Assembly: GCF_001425825.1 (NCBI RefSeq)
Contig: NZ_LMDM01000048.1
Span: forward strand, 302,321-366,320
Origin: Rhizobacter sp. Root1238
GTDB taxonomy: Bacteria > Pseudomonadota > Gammaproteobacteria > Burkholderiales > Burkholderiaceae_C
DNA: 64,000 bases
Direction of reading: 5' to 3'
Shown here: positions 57,023-64,000 of the stretch, one piece after another
Position numbering within the stretch: the stretch's first letter is position 1
How the letters are laid out: every line of letters begins with the position of its first letter
Made by a program: the position numbers and the translations under genes
The notes under the pieces: model-generated
Seen by the model: the letters and a program-made list of their open reading frames with translations, nothing else
Databases searched by the model: none
Told to the model about the DNA's origin: nothing

Positions 57023-60000
57023 GGAGTCGTACAGCCCTTCTTGATCCAGTTGGCGATCGTCGTGTAGTTCGCACTGCCCACCGGCAGCACCGCCGTCGGC
57101 GAGCTCGCGGCGCCCGCCGGGTGCGGAATCGTCGACGGCCGCTTCAGCAGCGAGCTGTTGTCCGGATGGCAGGCGTCGTTGATCATCGTCAGTGTGACAT
57201 TGAAATCGCCCTCCGCGTCACCCAGCAACACGAAGCGGTTCTCGCGGAACGCCTTGCCGGCCGCGATCTCGTCGCTGCCGATGCCCTGGTGGCAGCCGGC
57301 CGCGCAGGTGCTGCGCAGGATCGGGTAGATGTCGGACTCGAACGAGGCCTGGGTCAGCAGCCCGATGTTCTTCACGCCGCCGGCCGACAGGTCGTTGTAG
57401 TACTTGCTGCCGAGGTCGATCCATTCGGCCAGCAGCCGCTTCTCGGCCTTGGTCAGCAGCGTCGAGTGGTCCGGGGCGCCGGCGGCCGGCGTCGGGTACA
57501 GCGTACGTGCCTCCGTGCTGGCCATCAGGGTCGCCCCCGACAGGATTTCCACCAGGCGGCTCTTGCGCCCCATGCCGAGCGCATCGCCTTCGCTGGCCAT
57601 CGTGTCGACCATCGCCGGCTCGCGGTCGATCATCGGCACGCCTTCGTCGAGGTGGGTCTTCGGCAGGCCGGTGGCCGCGTCGATCACCGGGTCGCCGATC
57701 AGCAGCCGTTCGTACGACGCGGTGCGGCCGGTGCCGGTGATGGTCGCCGTCAGGTCCAGCTTGGCCGGGTCGGCATGGCAGGTCACGCAGGTGCCGGCGC
57801 CGTTGACGCCGCGGCTGACGGTCCACATCGGCTGGATGTGGTCCGGGTAGTTGATGACGCCATCGGTCGGGGCCGCGGTCAGCAGGTCGTCCTTCGAATC
57901 GGTGTTGTTCTTGTACTTGATGCTGATCGAATTGCGCGCGGTGACGCCGGCCTTGGCCGGGTCGGCCCAGACGTCGGTGGACACCATGTCGGTCATCAGC
58001 TTCAGCAGGTTCGGGTCGAGCCGCGTGCGGGTGCCGGCCATCGTCTCGCCCGACTGGTGGGCGCTGGCGAGGTTGTCCATCCAGCCCGACGGGATCGTGT
58101 TGGCGACCGTGCCGGAGTTCAGCGCGCCGCCGCGGCGCGGGCTGTGGCAGCCGTCGCAGGTGCGGCGTTCGCCCGGGCGGACCTGGATCCAGTTGGTGTG
58201 GGTCTGGAAGGCACGGCCTTCGGCATCGACCACGGCCAGCCCGATCGGCGTGTCGGCCGGGACCTGCAGCTTGAACGAACCGTCCGGCTCGATCGGCGCA
58301 TAGCCAAGGATCTGCTGCGGCTCGAAGTCGGTCTCGCCGATCGCCTGGCGCACGCCCATGCCCTGGCTCGGGGCCACAGCGCGGAACGCACGGATGAAGC
58401 GGGCCGGCGCACAGCCGTAGGCCGGGTTCGCCGGGTCCTTCATCTTGACGAGATCGGCGACCTGGCCACGGGTGTCCGCCGGATCGGTCGGCTTGGTCTT
58501 CGCGATCGCGGTGGTGCAGGTGGCCGACAGGTCGGCCGCGGCGATCACCGGGTCGCCCATGCGGCCGAGGCCGTCGGTGTCGTAGACGCTGCGCACTTCG
58601 AGCAGGCCGAGCTTCTGCGCGGCCAGCGTGGCGTCGACCGGCGTCGGGTCGGTGGCGTTCGGCTCGGCACGCGACTGCAGCGGCACCGGGTCGGTGTTCA
58701 TGAAGCCCGGCGGCGGCGGCGCCACCGGTTGCAGCCCGTCCTTCGGGCGGTTCGGGTTGAACATGTAGATGCCGTACGGCGGCGGCACGTTGTCCTTCAC
58801 GCCGTCGGCAGCGACGTCGCTGGCCATCCGGTTGTCATCGGCCAGGCGCGCCTTCTCCTGCGTGGTCAGCGACGCGCAAGGCACCACCTTGCCGTCCTTC
58901 GTGACCTCGCACGGGCGGAAGGCGACCAGAACGCGGTCGGTGCCGTCCCACAGCGGGAACGGCGTCGTGACGCGACCGAATTCGGACAGCCCGCCGCCGA
59001 TGTTCAGCGTTTCCGCCGTCGGGTAGTACTGGCCGCCTTGCGGTGCGACGCTCGGGTTGGCCGGCGTGTTCTGTTCGGAATAGTTGGCGGCGTCGACCAT
59101 GACCAGGCCGCCGCCTTCGTTCGTGCGCGACAGCGGCATCAGGTCGGACGCGAGGAAGCCCTTGAACTTGCCGTTCGGGTCCATGTCGCGCGGGTGCAGG
59201 AAGCTGTTGCCGTCGCTGTGCGCGCCGTACAGCACGAACATGTCGGTGCCGTCCGGCTTCACGCGGAACACCTTGAAGTGGTTGCGCATGCCGACGTGGT
59301 CCCAGCGCGAGAACATGATGTCGCCGTTGGGGCGCACGACCGGGTTGCGGTCATGGCTCTGGTTGACCGAGATCTGCGTGACGTTGCCGCCGGCGGCGTC
59401 CATCGTGTGCAGGTTGAACACGCGCTCGCGTTCGTACTCGTCCAGCGCGAAGCGGTCGCCGCCGACGCCCTGGTTGAAGAACGACGTGCCCTGGCGGTTC
59501 GACGTGAAGACGAAGCCCTTGCCCGCGGGCAGGTAGGCCGGGTCGACGTCGTCGGCGGTGGTCGTGTTCGTCAGGCGCTTGAAGCTCCCGCCGGTCATGC
59601 CGCCCTTCGTCATGTCGTATTCCCAGATGTTCCAGCGCCCGGTACAGGCCTTGGTGCCGTCGATCATCGAGGTGTTGGAGGTCTCGCACTTCAGTGCGAA
59701 GACGATCTTCTTGCCGTCGAACGACACCTCGGGGTCGGACACGTCGCCGTGGCCCTGGGTGATGTCCTTCGTGATGTTGTGCTCGGGCGCGCTCGGCGAG
59801 GATTTCTCGCGGATCATCAGGTCGCCGCCCTGGGCGTATGGCGCGCCGTTGGTCGGGTTCATGCCCATCGTGTTGACACGCTGCGTGTACGCGAGCGGGA
59901 CATCGCCTTCCACCGTGGAATCGCTGCCGCTGCCGCAGGCGGCAAGCACGGCGGCCACGGTGGCGACGAGCGCCGCCCCCGCGAACCGGAGGCTGCCTCG

Positions 60001-60051
60001 GTGCGCCCTGCGATCGCTCGCGGGGACCTGGGTTGCTGTGGGGTACTTCAT
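57019..60051 (-). CDS. Multi-haem lipoprotein related to hydrazine synthase alpha subunit (HzsA-like)
   Basis: The protein has 1,010 residues. A signal peptide ends in lipobox LAACGSG (Cys39). The N-terminal half has beta-propeller (PD40/WD40-like) repeats: DPEVSFDGKKIVFAL, RLTN, RNPVVRPNGDIMFSRWDHVG. The middle part matches the HZS-alpha middle domain as I know it (EPDGSFKLQVPADTPIGLAVVDAEG), followed by CDGCH (632-636). The C-terminal part has CVTCH (755-759) and a variant CX3CH, CAAGCH (916-921). SGAT (838-841) resembles the FMN attachment motif of ApbE targets. The ATG at 60051 has GGAGG seven bases upstream. It is probably an outer-membrane or periplasmic redox enzyme of unknown substrate. 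Confidence 0.88.
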   Translation of the reverse strand: MKYPTATQVPASDRRAHRGSLRFAGAALVATVAAVLAACGSGSDSTVEGDVPLAYTQRVNTMGMNPTNGAPYAQGGDLMIREKSSPSAPEHNITKDITQGHGDVSDPEVSFDGKKIVFALKCETSNTSMIDGTKACTGRWNIWEYDMTKGGMTGGSFKRLTNTTTADDVDPAYLPAGKGFVFTSNRQGTSFFNQGVGGDRFALDEYERERVFNLHTMDAAGGNVTQISVNQSHDRNPVVRPNGDIMFSRWDHVGMRNHFKVFRVKPDGTDMFVLYGAHSDGNSFLHPRDMDPNGKFKGFLASDLMPLSRTNEGGGLVMVDAANYSEQNTPANPSVAPQGGQYYPTAETLNIGGGLSEFGRVTTPFPLWDGTDRVLVAFRPCEVTKDGKVVPCASLTTQEKARLADDNRMASDVAADGVKDNVPPPYGIYMFNPNRPKDGLQPVAPPPPGFMNTDPVPLQSRAEPNATDPTPVDATLAAQKLGLLEVRSVYDTDGLGRMGDPVIAAADLSATCTTAIAKTKPTDPADTRGQVADLVKMKDPANPAYGCAPARFIRAFRAVAPSQGMGVRQAIGETDFEPQQILGYAPIEPDGSFKLQVPADTPIGLAVVDAEGRAFQTHTNWIQVRPGERRTCDGCHSPRRGGALNSGTVANTIPSGWMDNLASAHQSGETMAGTRTRLDPNLLKLMTDMVSTDVWADPAKAGVTARNSISIKYKNNTDSKDDLLTAAPTDGVINYPDHIQPMWTVSRGVNGAGTCVTCHADPAKLDLTATITGTGRTASYERLLIGDPVIDAATGLPKTHLDEGVPMIDREPAMVDTMASEGDALGMGRKSRLVEILSGATLMASTEARTLYPTPAAGAPDHSTLLTKAEKRLLAEWIDLGSKYYNDLSAGGVKNIGLLTQASFESDIYPILRSTCAAGCHQGIGSDEIAAGKAFRENRFVLLGDAEGDFNVTLTMINDACHPDNSSLLKRPSTIPHPAGAASSPTAVLPVGSANYTTIANWIKKGCTTP

Positions 60052-60079
60052 CTTCTCGCCTCCGATGCGGCCGGTCGTC

Positions 60080-61084
60080 TTACTGCCGGCCTGGGTTGCC
60101 GGACTGCGGGGCGGCGCCCAGCAAGCCGGAGGAGTAATGCAGAACACCTTCTGCGTCGATCACGATGGCATCGACGCCCTCCTGCGACTCGACGAGCCGC
60201 ATGCCCTCTGCAAGGCCTTTCACGAAAACACTTTTCGACAGCCCTTCGCTGGTGAGCCCATCCTCGGCGAGGATGGTCACGCTGCGCAGGCCGTGTGCCG
60301 ACCGCCCCGTCTTCGGGTCGATCACATGATGGAAACGCTCGCCGTTGCGCTCGAAGAAGCGCTCGTAGTCGCCCGAGGTCGACATCGCGACGTCTTCGAG
60401 CGGCAGCACCGCGACGACCTGGTCCGGGCGGCGCGGATCGCGCACCGCGATGTTCCACGGCCGGCCGCGGCGGTCGCCGAGCACGTAGCTGTCGCCGCCG
60501 GCGGCCACCACCGCATGGCGGATGCCGTGGCCGCGCAGGATCGCGGCCGCGCGGTCGACCGCATGGCCCTTCGCGAAGCCGCCCAGGTCGATGCGCATGC
60601 CGGGGTGGCCGAAGCGGACCGTCTTGTGCTGCGGGTCGAGCAGCAATTGCTGCCAGCCGATCGCGGCGCGGGCCGTGGCCAGCTCGGCCTCGGTCGGCGC
60701 GCGCTGCTCGCGGTAGTCGTACAGCTGGCCGGCGCTGGCGAAGGTGATGTCGAACGCGCCGTCGGAGAGCTGCGAGAAATGCAGTGCGCGTTCCAGCAGG
60801 CCGTACAGCTCGTTGCTGAGCGCCACCGGCTGCGTGGCGGCTTCGCGGTTGATGCGTGACAGCTCGGACGAGGCCTTCACCGGGCTCATGGTCCAGTCGA
60901 TGCGCTGCATGTCGGCCATCACGGCGGCGATCGCCGACTCGCCGGCCGTGCGGTCGTCGCTCCACAGCTCGACGGAGACCGAGGTGCCCATGATGGCTTC
61001 CTCGCGGCGCAGCCAGCCACCGCCCCGCACGGCCGGTCCGGCGGGCTGGGCGGGGTTCATCGACCTGACTGGCTTGCTGGACAC
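60080..61084 (-). CDS. apbE: FAD:protein FMN transferase
   Basis: The protein has 334 residues. Family motifs are DLGGFAKGHAVD, AVVAAGGDSYVLG, STSGDYERFFE and HVIDPKTGRS. It moves FMN from FAD to a Thr or Ser of a target protein in the periplasm. The GTG start at 61084 has GGAGG five bases upstream; ATG 61060 is the alternative. No clear signal peptide or lipobox is seen in either case, which is unusual for a periplasmic ApbE. It is the first gene of the 17-gene run; the HzsA-like protein with its SGAT motif, 28 bases downstream, is the obvious candidate substrate. Confidence 0.88.
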   Translation of the reverse strand: MSSKPVRSMNPAQPAGPAVRGGGWLRREEAIMGTSVSVELWSDDRTAGESAIAAVMADMQRIDWTMSPVKASSELSRINREAATQPVALSNELYGLLERALHFSQLSDGAFDITFASAGQLYDYREQRAPTEAELATARAAIGWQQLLLDPQHKTVRFGHPGMRIDLGGFAKGHAVDRAAAILRGHGIRHAVVAAGGDSYVLGDRRGRPWNIAVRDPRRPDQVVAVLPLEDVAMSTSGDYERFFERNGERFHHVIDPKTGRSAHGLRSVTILAEDGLTSEGLSKSVFVKGLAEGMRLVESQEGVDAIVIDAEGVLHYSSGLLGAAPQSGNPGRQ

Positions 61085-61210
61085 GAGGCCCTCCGGAACC
61101 AACTGCACTTCATTCCCTCGGAATCGTTGACCGTCTGTTGATCCATGTCCTACGCAGATCACGTGCCTGGACGGCGGAGCGGATCTTCTTCCCGAAAACC
61201 CCTGAAAATG

Positions 61211-61225
61211 TGTCAATAGTTGGCA
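61211..61225. promoter_or_regulatory. Imperfect palindrome overlapping a -35-like TTGACA
   Basis: TGTCAATAGTTGGCA has six-base arms with one mismatch around TAG. TTGACA on the - strand lies within it, so a bound protein would interfere with transcription toward apbE. Confidence 0.4.
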
Positions 61226-61289
61226 AACGGGGGCGACCTTACATCCTGTTCCAGAAGAAACGGTGACTGTTTTTGCCCGTCCAGACGAG

Positions 61290-61302
61290 ATCTGAATCAG
61301 AT
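61290..61302. promoter_or_regulatory. Perfect 13-base palindrome
   Basis: ATCTGAATCAGAT has perfect six-base arms around one central base. It is AT-rich for this genome and lies about 235 bases before ccmA and 205 before apbE. A dimeric regulator site is plausible. Confidence 0.4.
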
Positions 61303-61537
61303 GTGAACGAAGGCAACCGGATGCGCCCCTGCACACCCGCCGGTGGCGATGGCGCAGATCGTGCTGTCCCTGATGCGAGCTGGTCGCGAGGGCACCGATA
61401 CTCCCGGGCTGGGCGTGACCCACCCTTGATCCGACCCACGGCCCCATCGACACCGAACCGCAGTCCCTTCCGATACCGGCGATCGATCGCCGCCCTCCTG
61501 GTTTTCCCTTGCCTTGCTCGCGCCCTCGCCTCACGCC

Positions 61538-62149
61538 ATGCTCAGTGCCCATCACCTCCGCTGCTCGCGCGGCGACCGGACCCTGTTCGCCGACCTGAGC
61601 CTGTCGCTGTCGTCCGGCCGCTGGCTGCAGGTGGGCGGGCTGAACGGCGCCGGCAAGACGACGCTGCTGCGCACGCTGGTCGGCCTGAACCCGCCCGATG
61701 ACGGCGAGGTGCGCTGGAACGGCACCCCGATCCGCGAGGCCGGCGAAGACTTCCGCCGCGCCTGCCTGTACCTCGGTCACCACGCGGCGGTGAAGGACGA
61801 GCTGACGCCGTTCGAGAACCTGCGGCAGGCCTGCGCGATCGACGGCGTGGCGCTCGACGACGCGCAGGCCGGCGATGCGCTGCGCCGCATCGGGCTGCGC
61901 GGGCGCGGCCACCTGCCGACGCGCGTGCTGTCGGCCGGCCAGAAGCGCCGCGTGCTGCTGGCGCGGCTGCTGGTGCGCCCGGCGACGCTGTGGGTGCTGG
62001 ACGAGCCGTTTGCCGCCCTCGACACCGATGCCGTCGAGCTGATGGGCGAGCTGATCGGCGCGCACCTGGCGCACGGGGGCCTCGCGATCCTGACCAGCCA
62101 CCAGCCGGCGCCGCTGCCGGCCGGCGACACCGTGAGCCTCGCCGCATGA
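61538..62149 (+). CDS. ccmA: Cytochrome c maturation ATPase
   Basis: The protein has 203 residues: ABC ATPase with Walker A GLNGAGKTT, signature LSAGQKRR and Walker B LWVLDEPFAALD. With CcmB and CcmC it loads haem onto CcmE and releases holo-CcmE in the inner membrane. ATG 61538 is chosen; an upstream ATG at 61514 has no family support. It overlaps ccmB by four bases. Placement across from the haem-protein operon links maturation to its clients. Confidence 0.95.
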   Translation: MLSAHHLRCSRGDRTLFADLSLSLSSGRWLQVGGLNGAGKTTLLRTLVGLNPPDDGEVRWNGTPIREAGEDFRRACLYLGHHAAVKDELTPFENLRQACAIDGVALDDAQAGDALRRIGLRGRGHLPTRVLSAGQKRRVLLARLLVRPATLWVLDEPFAALDTDAVELMGELIGAHLAHGGLAILTSHQPAPLPAGDTVSLAA

Positions 62150-62811
62150 ACACGTTGTGGGTGGCTCTGAAGCGAGACCTGCTGCTGGCCGCCCGCCGGC
62201 GCAGCGAGGTCGTCACCGCCCTCTTCTTCTTCGTCGTCGTGGTCAGCCTGTTCCCGCTCGGCATCGGGCCGGAGCCGGCGATGCTGCGCCGCATCGGCCC
62301 GGGCGTGCTGTGGGTTGCGGCGCTGCTGGCCACGCTGCTCGGGCTGCCGCGGCTGTTCGCGAGCGACCATGCCGACGGCACGCTGGAGCAGATGGCCTTG
62401 TCGCCGCGCCCGTTCGCGCTGCTGGTGGCCGGCAAGATCGCGGCGCACTGGCTGCTGTGCGGGCTGCCGCTGGTGCTGCTGGCGCCGCTGCTCGGGCTGC
62501 AGTTCAACCTGGACGCCGGCGAGCTGCAGGTGTTGATGCTGGCGCTGCTGCTGGGCACGCCGGTGCTGAGCCTGATCGGCGCGATCGGTGCCGCGCTGAC
62601 GCTCGGCGTGCGCGGCGGCGGCACGCTGCTCGCGCTGCTGGTGCTGCCGCTGTACGTGCCGACGCTGATCTTCGGCGCCGGCGCGGTCGAGGCGCAGAGC
62701 GCAGGGCTGGGCTCGTCGGCGCAGTTGTCGATCCTCGGGGCGCTGCTGGCGCTCGCCGTATTCTTCGCACCCTGGGCCGCCACCGCAGCCCTTCGCATCT
62801 CACTTGAATGA
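62146..62811 (+). CDS. ccmB: Haem exporter protein B
   Basis: The protein has 221 residues with six membrane segments and the family FASDHADGTLEQM motif and PLYVPTLIFGAGAV. It is the membrane partner of CcmA. Overlaps ccmA and ccmC by four bases each. Confidence 0.96.
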   Translation: MNTLWVALKRDLLLAARRRSEVVTALFFFVVVVSLFPLGIGPEPAMLRRIGPGVLWVAALLATLLGLPRLFASDHADGTLEQMALSPRPFALLVAGKIAAHWLLCGLPLVLLAPLLGLQFNLDAGELQVLMLALLLGTPVLSLIGAIGAALTLGVRGGGTLLALLVLPLYVPTLIFGAGAVEAQSAGLGSSAQLSILGALLALAVFFAPWAATAALRISLE

Positions 62812-63560
62812 TGGACAAGCAAACAGCCAGCCCGTGGATGCGCTACGCATCGCCAGCCACCTTCTACCCGCTTGCCGGCCGGCTGCAGCCGTGGTTTGCA
62901 GGCCTTGCCACGCTGCTGACCATCGCCGGCCTGTGGATCGGCTTCTTCGTCGCGCCGACCGATGCGACGCAGGGCGAGGGCTACCGGATCATCTTCGTGC
63001 ACGTGCCGGCGAGCTGGATGTCGATGGTCATCTACTGCGCGATGGCGTTCTGGGCCGGCATCGGCCTGGCGTTCAACACCCGGGTGTCGTCGATGATGGC
63101 CTCGGCGCTCGCGCCGACCGGGGCGATCTTCGCGCTTTTGTCGCTCGTCACCGGGTCGCTCTGGGGCAAGCCGATGTGGGGCACCTGGTGGGTCTGGGAC
63201 GCGCGGCTCACGTCGGAGCTGATCCTGTTCTTCCTGTACCTCGGGTTCCTTGCGCTGCAGGCGGCGATCGAAGACCCGAAGCGGGCCGACCGTGCCGGCG
63301 CGGTGCTGGCGCTGGTGGGCGTGGTGAACGTGCCGATCATCTACTTCTCGGTGAAGTGGTGGAACACGCTGCACCAGGGCGCGACGATCTCGATGACGAA
63401 GTCGCCGTCGATGGCCGTCACGATGCTGTGGGGCATGCTGCTGATGGCGCTGGCCTTCTGGATGTATGCGATCGCGGTCGCGCTGGCGCGGGTGCGCAAC
63501 ATCATCCTCGAACGTGAACGGCATGCCGACTGGGTTCGGCAAGCGGTGGAGAAGTCGTGA
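62808..63560 (+). CDS. ccmC: Haem exporter protein C
   Basis: The protein has 250 residues with six membrane segments. The tryptophan-rich haem-binding loop WGTWWVWDARLTSELIL and FVHVPASWMS are present. It presents haem to CcmE. MMDKQ start overlaps the ccmB stop (ATGA). ccmD follows with a one-base overlap. Confidence 0.97.
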   Translation: MMDKQTASPWMRYASPATFYPLAGRLQPWFAGLATLLTIAGLWIGFFVAPTDATQGEGYRIIFVHVPASWMSMVIYCAMAFWAGIGLAFNTRVSSMMASALAPTGAIFALLSLVTGSLWGKPMWGTWWVWDARLTSELILFFLYLGFLALQAAIEDPKRADRAGAVLALVGVVNVPIIYFSVKWWNTLHQGATISMTKSPSMAVTMLWGMLLMALAFWMYAIAVALARVRNIILERERHADWVRQAVEKS

Positions 63561-63724
63561 TGCAGTGGAACAGCGTGGGTGATTTCTTCGCGATGGGCGG
63601 CTACGCCTTCTACGTCTGGGGCAGCTTCGGGGCGTGTGCGCTGGCGATGCTGGTCGAAAGCCTTCTGCTTCGATCGCAGCGCCGGGAACTGTTGCGATCC
63701 CTGAAGGATCAGCACGAGGCATGA
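63560..63724 (+). CDS. ccmD: Haem exporter protein D
   Basis: The protein has 54 residues: one membrane segment (about 14-35) with GGYAFYVWGSFGACALAM, then a basic tail (RSQRRELLRSLKD). This is the standard layout for CcmD, which holds CcmE and the CcmABC complex together. The ATG overlaps the ccmC stop (TGATG). No ccmE appears before the foldback element; it may lie beyond the window. Confidence 0.93.
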   Translation: MQWNSVGDFFAMGGYAFYVWGSFGACALAMLVESLLLRSQRRELLRSLKDQHEA

Positions 63725-63763
63725 ACGCTCTCCTCGTTTTTCCTCCTTCGGCGCGGCAAAGGC

Positions 63764-64000
63764 GCGGGTGGGTGGGCTGTGGCGCGCCGGACGGAGCGGT
63801 CCTCGCCCCTGGCGGGGCGAAGACTGCCCTCCGCTGGCTGGCTTCATGGCCCGTCGCCGAAACTCCCGCCACTCACTTCGTTCGTTGTGGTCAAACAGTC
63901 GGCGACAGTCAGTCCACGAAGCGCGCTGCGCGCGCGGGCCATGAAGCCAGCCAGCTCCGGCGCCCCCTCCTTATTGGCGCGCCACAGCCTCCCCACCCGC
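63764..64000. repeat. Large foldback repeat after ccmD (reaching the window edge)
   Basis: Outer arms 63764-63788 and 63976-64000 match as inverted repeats at 23 of 25 positions. Inner arms 63834-63853 (CTGGCTGGCTTCATGGCCCG) and 63935-63954 match at 20 of 20. A third pair (63853-63860 and 63899-63906) matches at 8 of 8. No transposase is seen; similar structured intergenic elements are dispersed in Burkholderiales genomes, from memory. Confidence 0.9.

Larger units (their letters stand above)
61085..61537. other. Divergent regulatory region between apbE and ccmA
   Basis: This is the largest gene-free stretch (453 bases) and has locally lower GC. It holds two palindromes, listed separately, and a TTGACA (complement of 61211-61216) pointing to apbE with no good -10 at normal spacing. 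It contains no convincing ORF. It must hold the promoters of both the apbE operon and ccmABCD. Confidence 0.6.

Noticed and set aside
57019..60051. True hydrazine synthase or anammox function
   Set aside because: There are no beta/gamma subunits or hydrazine dehydrogenase, and the genome type is not planctomycete. Only family relatedness of the alpha-like subunit is claimed.
61239..61439. Short reading frame in the apbE-ccmA spacer
   Set aside because: No ribosome site, odd composition and overlap with the palindromes; it looks like non-coding regulatory DNA.
63721..64000. Reading frame starting ATGAACGCT after ccmD, a possible ccmE
   Set aside because: The translation lacks CcmE features and runs through both arms of the foldback repeat.

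Overview
This window is chromosomal DNA from a very GC-rich betaproteobacterium, most likely a Burkholderiales member of the Rubrivivax/Methylibium/Leptothrix type. That placement is inferred from gene families, codon use, system I cytochrome c maturation genes and CCTTCGACAAGCTCAGG-type dispersed repeats. No tRNA, rRNA, CRISPR array, insertion sequence or phage gene is visible.

1-18,800: a glycan/exopolysaccharide-like locus that carries its own sigma-54 circuit. It has two divergently read ends. A partial glycosyltransferase faces left. A glycine/tyrosine/glutamine-rich low-complexity protein leads into a + strand run of glycoside hydrolase, glycosyltransferase, amidohydrolase, glycosyltransferase and UDP-glucuronate-decarboxylase-like epimerase. 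A - strand run encodes RpoN, an ABC exporter fused to a degenerate histidine-kinase ATPase domain and a receiver domain, an SDR enzyme and a carbamoyltransferase. A hybrid histidine kinase and an NtrC-type activator are divergent from rpoN. At least four sites resemble sigma-54 promoters, one of them almost perfect and in front of rpoN.

18,800-31,600: mixed genes. These are a CheB-like protein, a large CheB-CheR-PAS-kinase-receiver hybrid, a secreted GH16 glucanase with two ricin-type lectin domains and LacI-type operators, a Fic protein, a threonine-aldolase-like enzyme, a CAP-domain lipoprotein with a hexanucleotide microsatellite, a sulfonate-type binding protein and a small unknown protein.

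31,600-43,600: a complete glycogen locus, glgA-glgC on - and glgP-glgB-glgX-malQ plus a small unknown protein on +, with foldback repeats in the spacers.

43,600-61,100: seventeen closely packed - strand genes, apparently one operon. In transcription order they are an ApbE FMN transferase, a multi-haem protein related to hydrazine synthase alpha subunit, a haem-motif lipoprotein, two outer-membrane barrels (one with an SH3 domain), a TlpA thioredoxin, a DUF4266 lipoprotein, a DUF3570 barrel, a small periplasmic protein, three TPR proteins, a small exported protein, an ExbB/TolQ-like channel, two ExbD-like proteins and an AgmX/TonB-like transducer. This looks like a proton-driven trans-envelope machine joined to redox and flavin components, and it is the strongest candidate here for an undescribed system.

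61,100-64,000: a 450-bp divergent regulatory region, then ccmABCD for cytochrome c maturation, ending in a large foldback repeat.
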